A stretch of DNA of 64,000 bases from Symsagittifera roscoffensis. Taxonomy: Eukaryota > Xenacoelomorpha > Acoela > Convolutidae. A program made the position numbers and the translations under genes. Location: NCBI RefSeq assembly GCF_963678635.1, contig NC_087071.1, forward strand, positions 25,675,821 to 25,739,820. Direction: 5' to 3'. The notes beneath the pieces were generated by a model. The model made no database searches. It saw nothing but the letters and a program-made list of their open reading frames with translations, and was not told the DNA's origin. Within the stretch, counting starts at the first letter, position 1, and every line of letters starts with the position of its first letter. Below are positions 1 to 8,523 of the stretch, piece after piece.

Positions 1-1770
1 AATTCACTTTGTTAATCGGTTTGGATCGATTTAAAATCAATTTGAAACTAATTTAAATCAATCTGAAACTTTTTTTGTCACTGTGGGTAATTTTGTTTTT
101 ATTTTTTTGATCGCATTCTGATGAAAAACAATAAAAAGATAAGAAATATGATGGAAAAGTGAAAATTGGAAATGTTAGAAAACCTCAAACTTGAATAGTT
201 ACTGGTTGCTATGCATAAGTACCACATTAAATTACAACCACTGTGTTTATGAAAAAAAATTGATTTTTTGCAAATTTGCATCAACGTTTGTGTGGTTTTT
301 TCGCAACTAGAAACTTCTTAAGGCTTAAGAAGCCCCTTATCAAATTGCCAGCGGACTCACGGGGGATACCTCACCCCCCTCAAGGTTTCGACCTCCTTTT
401 GACCCAAAGGATCCCCCTCTGTACTATTTTGAGATACCCATTTTTTGGCTGACTGACTCTAAAATTGATCTAAGGGCGCCTTGGGCGCCAAACTATTCTA
501 ATTTTGAGGGGTGATTAACGCGATTTTTGGTCAAATTTCCTAAAAACGCATTCTTTGGCCTGTTTTGTCAAAATTTTGCCTGCGGTGCAGAAAATTTGGT
601 CAAAATGGGGTCATTATGGTTGGGAGAACTCAGAAAATCAATTTTTGCATCACATTTATGATCGGAACATTATGTGGTCGGAACACTCTGTGCTCTTGCA
701 TAGCGAGATACATTTTTGCTAGCATAGATTTGATATTGATTTGAATTTCCATAATTTGATGATCAATGTTTGTCTTTTTGTCTATTTTCAATTTAACCAA
801 TATTTTACTAGTTACATTTAAATTGCGTTTAAATTTTCTACGGACTCTGACTTTGACCTGTCTTCTCTTTGTGTTTTTTTTTCTGGGCTGGGAATTGTTG
901 CATTACCCTATTGTAATGTTTCCTTGCCTGCATTTCTAAAAACCATTAAAAACTTGCGTCTAATAAGTAACGGAAGTGATTTCAATGGCCATAAGTACCT
1001 CATTTACATAAGTTCCATAGAATCTTTTTGTTGGAGTTTTTGTTTAACAAGCATGGCTAATGTACCGTTTAATTTTTATAGACTTAGTTCGAAAACGGCA
1101 ATCATGTTAAATCCATTTTGATCAGAACTGATAAGGTTTCACAATTGCCGCATTTTGAAAAGGGTTTCAACAGAATGAAATACCCTTTAGAAATGACTAA
1201 TGTTCTTTATATTTTAACGACCAAGTGGCTTCTCTATTCTTACAATGCCGATGAAAACATCCCTAAATGAGGAAATAACTAATTGTCCTAAAAAAAAGAT
1301 AGAAAAGAAAAGTTTATTTACAGTAAAAAGCAGGTAACAACAAAAAATTCACAACAAAAGTTTTAAAAAAACGGGTTAGTTTCTGAAAATATTTTTTACT
1401 TATTTGTTCTCTATTCCTAAGCTTCTCATTGATTGTCAGATCAAAAAATAATCAAAAGCGATTCAATTCCACAAATTGGCAGGGCCAAGTACGTATCTCG
1501 AGTTGGCGTTTTGGATTTAATTTAAGCTGCCATACGATCGGTTTTTATTGAAAATTGCCGGTGCCCCAAGCTTATCATAATTCATTTCCAAAAATCAATC
1601 GATCAACCAATTGTTTTGCCTCATTTCTATAGAAATTTTAGGGAAAAACTGTTTGGCCGTCATCGTCACAGCGGATCTTTATGAGGTATTTCCCTCCAAG
1701 GCTACTAGTAGTAACTAATTACCACCCTTATAAAAAACTAATTCAATGGTTAAGCAGACGTGAATTTTAC
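1..1770. other. Non-coding flank or intron at left edge
   Basis: AT-rich sequence without a convincing coding region. It holds a dispersed repeat at about 350-570. The final part of the minus-strand GPCR gene (TM7 end and C-terminal tail) would be expected here, but I could not find an NPxxY-encoding exon. Confidence 0.5.
350..570 (+). repeat. Dispersed repeat, copy 1
   Basis: Shares many ordered blocks with 61603-61852: a CCCAAAGG..CCCCC block, TATTTTGAGATA, a GGCGCC-N3-GGCGCC palindrome (AAGGGCGCCTTGGGCGCC here), TTTTGAGGGG, and TTTGGCCTGTTTT. The two copies have the same orientation and are substantially diverged. No terminal repeats or coding capacity were seen, so the class is unknown. 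Confidence 0.6.
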
Positions 1771-1833
1771 CTATTTTGCAAAGAGGGGAAATAGTTAAAG
1801 AGATCCGCCACAAATTGAGGCAATTGAACGTTT
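1771..1833 (-). CDS. Possible TM7-region exon of opsin-like GPCR
   Basis: A 63-bp stretch on the minus strand lies between an acceptor preceded by a pyrimidine-rich tract (...TTACAG at 1834-1839) and a donor (GTAAAA from 1770 downward). Its phase fits the donor of the TM6 exon at 1925 (one leftover base there, two needed here). Read in that phase it gives a mildly hydrophobic segment ending LTISPLCKIG. The proline-then-lysine arrangement recalls the retinal-lysine region of opsin TM7, but the segment is short, has an internal arginine, and no NPxxY follows within the exon. Treat as a candidate exon only. Confidence 0.35.
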
Positions 1834-1924
1834 CTGTAATTAGAGTGGAAAGCATGTTGTTGAGAAAAAGAGATAGCTAGTGTGTTGCGGGGAACAGGGA
1901 AAGGCGGAGGGGCTTTTGTCTCAC

Positions 1925-2031
1925 TTGTGGGTATGTTGAGTAGTTCGCAGACGCCTCCGATGGCGTAGGGAGTCCATGCGAGAATGAAGCACAGGGCACT
2001 GGCAAACGAAATCATGTTCACCCGACAGCAC
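1925..2031 (-). CDS. TM6 exon of opsin-like GPCR
   Basis: Minus-strand exon encoding TM6 of a rhodopsin-family receptor. The segment VNMISFASALCFILAWTPYA carries the family's conserved W-x-P-Y motif as WTPYA. Acceptor TTTCAG lies at 2032-2037 and donor GTGAGA starts at 1924. The exon begins with one base completing a codon, exactly the phase left by the TM5 exon at 41903-42064, so the two read through in frame (ICL3 ends MWHR, then CCRVNM). Upstream of the acceptor the frame is closed by TGA, confirming an exon edge. The Polinton end lies only about 30 bp upstream of this acceptor. WTPY is common in opsins, but other class A receptors cannot be excluded. Confidence 0.65.
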
Positions 2032-2057
2032 CTGAAACTCATTCAAGGTCGACAAGT

Positions 2058-2063
2058 ATCCTC
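2058..2063. repeat. Polinton target-site duplication, left (ATCCTC)
   Basis: ATCCTC directly precedes the AGTAGT terminus of the left inverted repeat and is repeated at 20321-20326 after the right terminus. Six bp is the target duplication length known for Mavericks/Polintons. Confidence 0.95.
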
Positions 2064-2305
2064 AGTAGTATTGTATCGTGTCCCGGATCCTAAGGGGGGG
2101 GGGGTCCTTCCTAAGGGGGGGGGGGGGGGTCCTCACGTAAAGCAAAATCCTAGGAAAGGGGTCCTTAATTTTTTGGAGGACCCCTATCCTAGGATTTTGT
2201 AAACGAAAGAAATTTTCCACCCAAAAAGCAGAAGACCCCCTACTTAGGATCTTGCTAAGTTTAGCTTAACAACAAGGGACACGATACAAAATTCTTTCTA
2301 ATTCC
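2064..2305 (+). repeat. Left terminal inverted repeat of Polinton
   Basis: Matches the reverse complement of 20086-20320 with small differences in poly-G length and a few substitutions. It contains long G runs, nested CCTAGG-centred inverted repeats, and is itself bounded by TTGTATCGTGTCCC (2071-2084) and its reverse complement GGGACACGATACAA (2276-2289). Confidence 0.95.
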
Positions 2306-2434
2306 AATTTTTGGGGTCCTAATTATTGGTCCTGGTTAATTATATGAATCATATTAATTGTTATATTTGTTTCGGGCAAATGAACTTTCGACCTAGTTGA
2401 AATTTGTTAGTGAACGGGGAATTGCCTTTTATGG

Positions 2435-2443
2435 TATATAATA
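2435..2443 (+). promoter_or_regulatory. TATA box for first Polinton gene
   Basis: TATATAATA lies just inside the left inverted repeat, about 155 bp upstream of the first ORF at 2591. It is the best TATA-like sequence between the terminus and the first gene, so it probably drives the rightward gene block. Confidence 0.45.
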
Positions 2444-2590
2444 AAAATGCGCCGGCCAATTTGGCAGCGTAGCTTAACTGTTGGCAGCAGTAAACTAATT
2501 CCTTAACTTGGTCTAAATTTTATGGTGAAAAGGCAGTAAATTGAAATTACTCTCAAAAGGCGGCGGCCGTTTCTGGGCAAAATATACCAA

Positions 2591-3160
2591 ATGATAAATT
2601 TGTCAAATTTTGAAGAAAGAAAAATGAAATTAGAGGGAACTTGGTGTACTGAAGATATTGATAATGAACATTTACAATTAAGAGTGTTTTCAACCGCAGA
2701 AAAAAACTCATTTTTCAAATTTAGTAATGAACGCTACGTCGTCTTCCTCGAAAGGGCAAAGGAAATTTCAAAGAAAGAATACGAGTTAATTTTCAAAGAA
2801 CAATTTTATTTGAGTGAGCTTCAACAAATCTCTTGGTGCATTTCTACAAAACAAAAGTATGGTACTGTGAGCGATTTGAATCTTGCTGATTATGAAAACG
2901 TATTCGACTATTCGTTTGACTTTAACTCATTATGGGTTGATAAAGACTTGGAGAGAAAAATCCGTCTATGTTTCAACAAGCTATCAAAATACAAAAAACT
3001 TCCGGTGGTTTATTTAATTATTTACCACCGTTATCTTAATGAGACTAAATGGTATTTGCAAGGTCACTTTTATTTCCACTGGCTTGAAATTCAGCAGGTT
3101 GGAGAGGTGTTGGAAAAAATAAATAATGAAATTGCAAAAAAGCAGAGTAACTCCTATTGA
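2591..3160 (+). CDS. Polinton hypothetical protein, 189 aa
   Basis: First ORF of the Polinton. I do not recognise it. The protein is rich in aromatic and charged residues, without signal peptide, membrane segment or cysteine motif. A second in-frame ATG 11 codons in (2624) may be the true start. Its 3' end overlaps the next ORF by 35 nt in another frame, consistent with a compact viral gene block. A role in early functions or DNA handling would be a guess from position only. Confidence 0.6.
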   Translation: MINLSNFEERKMKLEGTWCTEDIDNEHLQLRVFSTAEKNSFFKFSNERYVVFLERAKEISKKEYELIFKEQFYLSELQQISWCISTKQKYGTVSDLNLADYENVFDYSFDFNSLWVDKDLERKIRLCFNKLSKYKKLPVVYLIIYHRYLNETKWYLQGHFYFHWLEIQQVGEVLEKINNEIAKKQSNSY

Positions 3161-3560
3161 TTTGAAAATAATTCACGAAATTTATACGTCTTTGAAACAA
3201 ACTTATCCTGATAATTCTAAACGACGCAACTATTTTCTAGCTGCAAGTTCTCTGTTTTTTGTTAGTTCTGATAACCTTAACTACGACATTTTAATTAAGT
3301 TGAGACCTTATGGTGGCTTGATTGGTATTGATAACTCTTCCTTGGACAAATACTTGAAAAATTCCAAAATTTTACGATTGCACGCTATTTTGCACGATGC
3401 GGCCGGATTTATACACGAATTTTATCAACAGGGTCCAACGTACTGTTACATGTTGCCCTGGAACTGTAACAACAGCTTATTGGGACATTTGAGTGGAATA
3501 GCGTTCTGCCTTTTCATTATGTTGAAAAGACCAGAAGTTTATCATTTACTAGAATGCTAG
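3126..3560 (+). CDS. Polinton hypothetical protein, 144 aa
   Basis: ATG-initiated ORF overlapping its upstream neighbour by 35 nt and the next gene by 7 nt. The C-terminal half has a dense patch of His, Trp, Cys and Tyr (LHAILHDAAGF, then YCYMLPWNCN) and a short hydrophobic segment near residues 118-133. The HD pair superficially recalls viral phospholipase A2 domains, but the Ca-binding glycine loop is not in the right order, so I do not assign that. Function unknown. Confidence 0.6.
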   Translation: MKLQKSRVTPIDLKIIHEIYTSLKQTYPDNSKRRNYFLAASSLFFVSSDNLNYDILIKLRPYGGLIGIDNSSLDKYLKNSKILRLHAILHDAAGFIHEFYQQGPTYCYMLPWNCNNSLLGHLSGIAFCLFIMLKRPEVYHLLEC

Positions 3561-4123
3561 GCGAGAGATCAGTTGTGCTTGACGTGGAAGGCTTTCGTTA
3601 CAAGAAAAATGCCTTTGTGGTTAAAGAATTAGCAATAACAACTTCAGACTACAGCGATCGACTCATTTTCCTACCTCCAGTGAATTTCAATATACTACCA
3701 AAGCTTGAACAAAAAGCTTACAACTGGTTAACAAATTATTTGCACGGTCTCCATTGGCAAAACGGTGATTATCTTTATATAAACTTGAATCAAATACTTC
3801 AGAGTTTTGTGCTGAGAAATCCCGGTGCCGTTTTTTACGCTAAAGGAAAAGAAAAGACAGAATTTTTGGCCAAGTACTTGGACCGAAAGATTGAAAACCT
3901 AGATGATTTGGGCTGTCCTCGGGTTGAAAACTTATATTTTAAAAATTATCCAAGTTGCAATAAACATATTCCACATTACAACTCCAGGAATCATTGTGCC
4001 CTGAAGAAAACCAAGGTTTTTTATGATTGGTTGAAAAATGAACAACGGCGAGAGATCAGCGAAAGTGGAGACATACCTATCACCAAATTCAATGCTTTGT
4101 GCGTGGATGACTCCAGAGGGTGA
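3554..4123 (+). CDS. Polinton protein with possible exonuclease-like fold, 189 aa
   Basis: Starts VVLDVEGFRY, a hydrophobic strand followed by D-x-E as in the first motif of DEDD-type exonucleases. The C-terminal part has a Cys/His-rich patch (GCPRVENL, then SCNKHIPHYNSRNHCALKK) ending in an F-x-x-WL helix. The later acidic residues of a DEDD site are not obvious, and the final motif has lysines where an Asp would be expected. A catalytically altered RNase H-fold protein is therefore possible but unproven. The gene overlaps the next by 86 nt in a different frame. Confidence 0.6.
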   Translation: MLGERSVVLDVEGFRYKKNAFVVKELAITTSDYSDRLIFLPPVNFNILPKLEQKAYNWLTNYLHGLHWQNGDYLYINLNQILQSFVLRNPGAVFYAKGKEKTEFLAKYLDRKIENLDDLGCPRVENLYFKNYPSCNKHIPHYNSRNHCALKKTKVFYDWLKNEQRREISESGDIPITKFNALCVDDSRG

Positions 4124-4379
4124 TATTAAAATTTCATTAACGAAAATAGAGCGTATTGATTGCAGTGGCCGAATTGTTCAGAGGAAGGAGCAAATAATAA
4201 TTTCCGAAGAAGAGTTGTCTACGTTGAAGAGGTTTTTTCCAGTTATTGATCAATTTGTATACTTCCAGAGATTCAAGTTTATCAGAAATGTTAGCCAGCA
4301 AGCGAGGAGTATATCTTCCCGAACTAGTTTTAGTACCCAAACGTCAGCCAGGAGTTCAGATGGATCTAAACAGCAGTGA
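4038..4379 (+). CDS. Polinton small protein, PC4-like candidate
   Basis: ORF of 113 codons overlapping its neighbours on both sides. An internal ATG at 4092 gives a core with alternating strands (GDIKISLTKIERIDCSGRIV), then a kinked linker and a helix ISEEELSTLKRF followed by ID. That order resembles PC4/Sub1-type ssDNA-binding domains (strands, then G-I-x-L-s-x-x-x-w-x-x-L, then ID). The tail is Ser/Gln-rich. The overlap with the 3554 gene leaves the start uncertain. Assignment is tentative; the PC4 match at 11612-11971 is better. Confidence 0.45.
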   Translation: MNNGERSAKVETYLSPNSMLCAWMTPEGDIKISLTKIERIDCSGRIVQRKEQIIISEEELSTLKRFFPVIDQFVYFQRFKFIRNVSQQARSISSRTSFSTQTSARSSDGSKQQ

Positions 4380-4542
4380 ATTGCCAGATGAGATTAAGAC
4401 GATTGTGAAAGAGGATACTGTGAAGAAAATAATGTACTACAAAAAAACTGCAAATATCCCAGCAAACTTTGTTTTAGAAATGCATGACATAAATGATAGA
4501 GATTTCACACGTTATGAAATTTTTTACTGTTCTCAAAAGTAA
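4288..4542 (+). CDS. Polinton small hypothetical protein, 84 aa
   Basis: The frame is open from 4246 with a TTG, but the first ATG is 4288. It overlaps the preceding ORF by about 90 nt in another frame and ends 72 nt before the membrane-protein gene. The sequence is soluble and mixed-charge, without recognised motifs. Because it occupies a region covered by no other convincing ORF after 4379, it is probably real; the overlapping part is less certain. Confidence 0.45.
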   Translation: MLASKRGVYLPELVLVPKRQPGVQMDLNSSELPDEIKTIVKEDTVKKIMYYKKTANIPANFVLEMHDINDRDFTRYEIFYCSQK

Positions 4543-4614
4543 TTTAATTTTTTACAAGCTTCATTCACAGAGAGAAAAAGTCTAACGCAGTCTGTAGAAT
4601 AAATAGTTTCTCAA

Positions 4615-4899
4615 ATGTCAGAAGCAACAACAGCAGTAGATGAACCTGACGCAACAATAGTAACAGAGTTTGTTTATAACGAGACAAACAGTGAAAAAAA
4701 ATCATGGAAGTTTTGTAACAATGTAACTTTGCCAAGGTCTGAAGTAGTTTTTGTTGCGCAAATGGTAGTAATTCTAATTTTACTAACTTTCTGCATTCTC
4801 AAACTTTCTTTCACTAAATTAAGTTGCGAAGAAACGTCAGTTTGGTTTTCGATTTTATCAGGCTTGGTTGGTTACGTACTACCAAACCCAAGAATATGA
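4615..4899 (+). CDS. Polinton small membrane protein, 94 aa
   Basis: Hydrophilic acidic N-terminus (about 45 residues), then a strong transmembrane helix (VVFVAQMVVILILLTFCIL, residues about 45-63) and a second weaker hydrophobic segment (WFSILSGLVGYVLPNP) at the C-terminus. Its TGA overlaps the ATG of the packaging ATPase (ATGA), indicating coupled genes. A small membrane protein next to the ATPase could act in capsid-membrane or entry functions, but this is inference from position. Confidence 0.7.
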   Translation: MSEATTAVDEPDATIVTEFVYNETNSEKKSWKFCNNVTLPRSEVVFVAQMVVILILLTFCILKLSFTKLSCEETSVWFSILSGLVGYVLPNPRI

Positions 4900-5597
4900 A
4901 TAAAGTGATTGATACTTCGACAAGAATTTTTATGGCGATAGTGGGACCTTCAGGATCCGGGAAAACTGAGTTAATTTTGAAACTTCTGATGGGAAATACT
5001 TTTTACCCTAAATTTGGAACCGTTCTATATCTTTACAAAGAGATGCAACCTGCATTCTCAGAAAAAGTGTCTTCTCGCGAAGTGAATGTGGAGTTCATGA
5101 AATTCGACGGATTCGAATCTGTGAGAAAATTAGAAAACGTTCTTCTAGTTTTCGATGATTCATGTGAAGACATCTATAATGACAAAGAATTTGTTAGGTT
5201 AGCGACAGCGGGTAGACATAGAGGGATAGATGTAATATATGTTAAGCATAACTTGTTTCAACAAAGTCGATGGTCGCGTACGATTGATTTGAACACTTCA
5301 CACATCATTCTGTTCAAATCGCCTCGCGACGTTCAGCAACTAGATCTTTTAGGAAGACAATTGAATGTATCAAAATTTTTGAGAAACTGTTACGAATTAG
5401 CTACCAGAGACTCTTTTGGACATCTTCTAATCGACTTGGACCCCCGTACATCAGATTGTTTGAGATATTGTTCAAATATCACACCACCTGGGCCAACAGT
5501 TTTTTATTTACCCTTATCTGAAGCAGAAACTACTCCAATCACAAATGAAAAAGAAAAACTTATCTATTCTGCGGCATATGGTACAACTGAAACCTGA
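4896..5597 (+). CDS. A32/FtsK-HerA-type genome packaging ATPase
   Basis: P-loop ATPase of 233 aa expected to pump DNA into capsids. Walker A is GPSGSGKTE at about residue 17; Walker B is LLVFDDS at about 85. A conserved arginine-rich stretch GRHRGIDVIYV with H-N follows, typical of the A32-like family (sensor region). The frame is open upstream to 4824, but the ATG at 4896 overlapping the previous stop is preferred because the P-loop then sits near the N-terminus, as usual. Length fits the family. Confidence 0.9.
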   Translation: MNKVIDTSTRIFMAIVGPSGSGKTELILKLLMGNTFYPKFGTVLYLYKEMQPAFSEKVSSREVNVEFMKFDGFESVRKLENVLLVFDDSCEDIYNDKEFVRLATAGRHRGIDVIYVKHNLFQQSRWSRTIDLNTSHIILFKSPRDVQQLDLLGRQLNVSKFLRNCYELATRDSFGHLLIDLDPRTSDCLRYCSNITPPGPTVFYLPLSEAETTPITNEKEKLIYSAAYGTTET

Positions 5598-5850
5598 CCA
5601 GCTAAGAAGATTAATTAGAAAAACTTCAAATCGTGAGATCATAACACTTATTTGTGAATGTTTGCTCAATGTAGTCAATGGAAACGTACCCGTTAAAATC
5701 GCAAACATCGATCGATTCGAGACAGCATACAAATACTTAATAACTCCAAAAACCAGTGTTGTCAAAAAACGTGCGATTATTTTGAGTAAAGAAGGCTTCC
5801 ATTTAGTTCGACAAATACTTTATTTTTGTTACAAGTACCTCAAAACTTAA
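5545..5850 (+). CDS. Conserved Polinton small protein, 101 aa
   Basis: Overlaps the ATPase 3' end. Contains the pattern ECLLNVVNGNVPV followed by a basic helix with KKRAIIL and a glycine, which I recognise as recurrent in animal Polintons and related hypothetical proteins; its function is not known to me. A second ATG at 5578 (MVQLKPDQ) may be the real start, giving 90 aa. The stop TAA shares a base with the next gene's ATG (5850), suggesting translational coupling. Confidence 0.7.
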   Translation: MKKKNLSILRHMVQLKPDQLRRLIRKTSNREIITLICECLLNVVNGNVPVKIANIDRFETAYKYLITPKTSVVKKRAIILSKEGFHLVRQILYFCYKYLKT

Positions 5851-6710
5851 TGATGACTGCTGAAGAATTCATTCTAATTCCGAAACATTTATATGTTAAA
5901 GAGCAGCCACATGCTGCACGTGTTCTTCATGATAATAATATTAAACATAAAAATGCTCAAAGGTCCTATCTTAACCGGCTTAGACCCCAATTACCTCCAC
6001 AAACTAGTAAGACTACTGCAACGAAGGAAACATTTACGGATAATGTTGAGCCCCAACAAGAACAGCTTAAACTGTTAACGGACGACGAAGAAGTACCAGT
6101 CGAACGTGTTAAAGACGAAATACTAGAAGAGAAACACAATAGACAGACCGAAAGCATTTTAGGACAGTTACAAGTTTTAGAAGACAAAAAATTTGTTAGA
6201 GCAAAAACCGTACTTGAAATCATAGAAAATTCAGAAAGAGTAACCATAAACCGTGACAATGAGGTGATATATGTAGATAAAGTACCAACAGGACTTAAAG
6301 CTACAATATTTTTAAACGACATACAACAACCAACGAAAAAATTACACAATCCGGCGTTCATTAACGTTTTAACTGCTCTCAACTTGAATGAAAACCTGGT
6401 AATAAATCGAAATGCCAAACACGCGGTTCAGTCAGCGTCTTTTAACGCTCAAGAGAAACGAGAACCCGGACCCTCAAGAACCCGCTCAGCATCGCCCACT
6501 TGGCAGGAAAAAAGTAGTGCAAACCTTAAGAGAAGTAAAAAACACAAACGAAAAAGTCTCAGCGGTAATAGAAAACCCCAAAACCAAAAACGTGAAAAGG
6601 AGTCAGAAGAAGGCTCTGACTCATACGGAACGCCCCATAACGATTCAGATTCTCCAACGTCAGAAAAGACGAAGGCGCAAACAAAACAATGGGAAAATTA
6701 CCAAGATTGA
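5850..6710 (+). CDS. Polinton conserved hypothetical, 286 aa
   Basis: ATG overlaps the previous stop (TAATG). N-terminal block TAEEFILIPKHLYVKEQPHA and a central block with VPTGLKATIFLNDIQQP look conserved-type; between them is a variable charged linker. The last 70 residues are Lys/Arg/Ser-rich and strongly basic. The 3' 299 nt overlap the integrase ORF in another frame, so this tail may be constrained by integrase. Position between the ATPase and integrase genes and the basic tail suggest a virion or DNA-binding protein, but there is no recognised domain. Confidence 0.7.
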   Translation: MMTAEEFILIPKHLYVKEQPHAARVLHDNNIKHKNAQRSYLNRLRPQLPPQTSKTTATKETFTDNVEPQQEQLKLLTDDEEVPVERVKDEILEEKHNRQTESILGQLQVLEDKKFVRAKTVLEIIENSERVTINRDNEVIYVDKVPTGLKATIFLNDIQQPTKKLHNPAFINVLTALNLNENLVINRNAKHAVQSASFNAQEKREPGPSRTRSASPTWQEKSSANLKRSKKHKRKSLSGNRKPQNQKREKESEEGSDSYGTPHNDSDSPTSEKTKAQTKQWENYQD

Positions 6711-7632
6711 AGAACAATTGTTGAAAACTAAATACAGTGACAAAGGTCCCGCGTTATTTGGTAGTGTGAACAACTTGATAAAAGCAAGCAATTTGTCGCG
6801 AAAGAAAGTTAAACATTTCCTTCATACTGAACCTGCTTACACGAAATATCGAACTGTGATCCGAAAAACGCCGCGACTCAAGGTCATAGTTTACGATATC
6901 GACGAAATCTGGTCATTAGATCTGGCCTTTGTTGATAAACTTGCCCAGTACAACCATGATGTTAAGTATCTGCTTGTTGCAGTTGACTGCATGTCCCGCT
7001 ATCTCAGAGTGCAACCCTTGAAATCAAAGTATGCTACTACAACAGCAGAAGCGTTCAAACTAATGGTAACGACAAAACAACCGGAAAAAGTATGGGTGGA
7101 CAAGGGCACAGAGTTTAAAGGGTCCTTCGAAGCATTATGTAAAAAGAAAGGCATAAACACATATAGCACAGAGAGCGAGAAAAAGTCCGCATTCGCTGAG
7201 AGAAATATCCGTTCCTTGAAAAATCTTATTTATAAGTACTTGGAGGATAAATGGACCTACTCATACATTGACAAATTGCAAGATTTTGTCAATGCAATTA
7301 ATTCGAGAACAAATCGTGTCACAAATCTTGCACCAAATAAAGTAACTAAAAAAGATGTTCCTCGCCTGATTTCATTAAGAGCAGAACAGTCTTTGAAGTT
7401 AGTTCGACGTCCAAAGCTTTATGTTGGTGATTATGTTAGACTTGCCAAAGTAGACATACGTTTTCGCAAGGGTTACAAGCAATCGTTCACCGATGAAGTG
7501 TTTGAAGTTTTTGACATACCAACACGAAATCCCCCAACATACAATTTGATTGATTCTAACAGAGAACCGATTGAGGGAAAATTTTACGAGTCTGAACTAA
7601 TTCGCGTTCTGGAGAAGGACAATCATGACTGA
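6412..7632 (+). CDS. int: Polinton retroviral-type (rve) integrase
   Basis: 406-aa DDE integrase that inserts the linear element. Catalytic residues are visible: Asp in SLDLAFVD, Asp in VWVDKGTEF, and Glu in AFAERNIRSLK about 33 residues later. A C-terminal SH3-like module follows (LYVGDYVRL, then a basic stretch and YNLIDSNREPIEG). The N-terminal 110 residues are basic and lack an obvious HHCC zinc finger. The only ATG before the core is 6412, which forces the long overlap with the preceding gene. The reading frame is intact. Confidence 0.93.
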   Translation: MPNTRFSQRLLTLKRNENPDPQEPAQHRPLGRKKVVQTLREVKNTNEKVSAVIENPKTKNVKRSQKKALTHTERPITIQILQRQKRRRRKQNNGKITKIEEQLLKTKYSDKGPALFGSVNNLIKASNLSRKKVKHFLHTEPAYTKYRTVIRKTPRLKVIVYDIDEIWSLDLAFVDKLAQYNHDVKYLLVAVDCMSRYLRVQPLKSKYATTTAEAFKLMVTTKQPEKVWVDKGTEFKGSFEALCKKKGINTYSTESEKKSAFAERNIRSLKNLIYKYLEDKWTYSYIDKLQDFVNAINSRTNRVTNLAPNKVTKKDVPRLISLRAEQSLKLVRRPKLYVGDYVRLAKVDIRFRKGYKQSFTDEVFEVFDIPTRNPPTYNLIDSNREPIEGKFYESELIRVLEKDNHD

Positions 7633-8518
7633 GGGCACTTCCGACAGCCTTTTCACCCATAATGTTCCCCCTTCCTTCACAATTACCCTAGTTTCATCTG
7701 CATCAATGAACGTTTTTAAAGATAACACTCTGGCCAACTTCAAAAATCTCCTGAGTGAAGAAATAAATTTGCAAGGTGAATGGAGAGTAGCAGTTACAGA
7801 AATTACCTTCCCTACTCAGATAAACAACGTAACTGACAACAACATTGTGTACTACAAAAAAGATCGGGTTATAGCAAGCATGAAAGTTGAGAAAGACAAG
7901 ATCTCCAGACCTTACCTTGGAGAAACAGCAAAAATAACAAAAGGAGAATATACGAGCATTGATCAAATACTGGACGAGATTCGTCGAAAGACAGAATTAG
8001 AGAAATTGGATTACGTAATAGATCCAATAACCAAACATCTTTCCTTATGGCTGCATTATTGGGAAGGTATAACTTTTTCAAGCCCGCAAATTCCTAGTCT
8101 ACTTGGATTCAAAGGCGTCAGAGATGGAACTGGTTATCATATAGGTTACAAACAAGGAAGCACGAAACATAGCACATTCTCTACCCAAGATCTTATTGCT
8201 GACTATCCCGTTGATTTATGCGCTGGTACTCAGCTTATGTTTATTTATCTGGACACAATTCATTATCAAATAGTCGGAGACACAAAAGCACCCCTTTTAC
8301 GAGTCATTGATACAAATCGTCGAGTGAAAAACGGTTACGCATGTACAATTGAACCGAATCATCGTAAAGTGTTTAGTAATTTGGATTTTAAAAAACTTTT
8401 GGTCAATAATATTTCCAATATTTCTGTGAACTTGCGCACAGAAACTGGAGAACTTGTTCCTTTCGCTGGAGGGGGAAAAGTTGTTCTGACTTTGAAATTT
8501 CAAAAGTTTAGCAATTGA
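7625..8518 (+). CDS. Minor capsid (penton-type) jelly-roll protein
   Basis: 297-aa beta-rich protein located between integrase and the pX-like gene, where Polintons keep the minor capsid (penton) gene. N-terminal pattern PSFTITLVSSASMNVFKDN, then LANFKNLL and LQGEWRVAVTEITFPTQINN, is typical of these penton-like proteins; late GGGKVVLTLKF forms the last strand. It would form the five-fold vertices. Assigned by pattern and gene order rather than a unique motif. Starts 8 nt before the integrase stop. Confidence 0.8.
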   Translation: MTEGTSDSLFTHNVPPSFTITLVSSASMNVFKDNTLANFKNLLSEEINLQGEWRVAVTEITFPTQINNVTDNNIVYYKKDRVIASMKVEKDKISRPYLGETAKITKGEYTSIDQILDEIRRKTELEKLDYVIDPITKHLSLWLHYWEGITFSSPQIPSLLGFKGVRDGTGYHIGYKQGSTKHSTFSTQDLIADYPVDLCAGTQLMFIYLDTIHYQIVGDTKAPLLRVIDTNRRVKNGYACTIEPNHRKVFSNLDFKKLLVNNISNISVNLRTETGELVPFAGGGKVVLTLKFQKFSN

Positions 8519-8523
8519 TCAAA

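Noticed and set aside
3126-3560. Parvovirus-type phospholipase A2 domain
   Set aside because: An HD pair is present, but the Ca-binding loop and spacing do not fit.
5966-6418. 150-codon minus-strand ORF
   Set aside because: Antisense shadow of the 286-aa Polinton gene.
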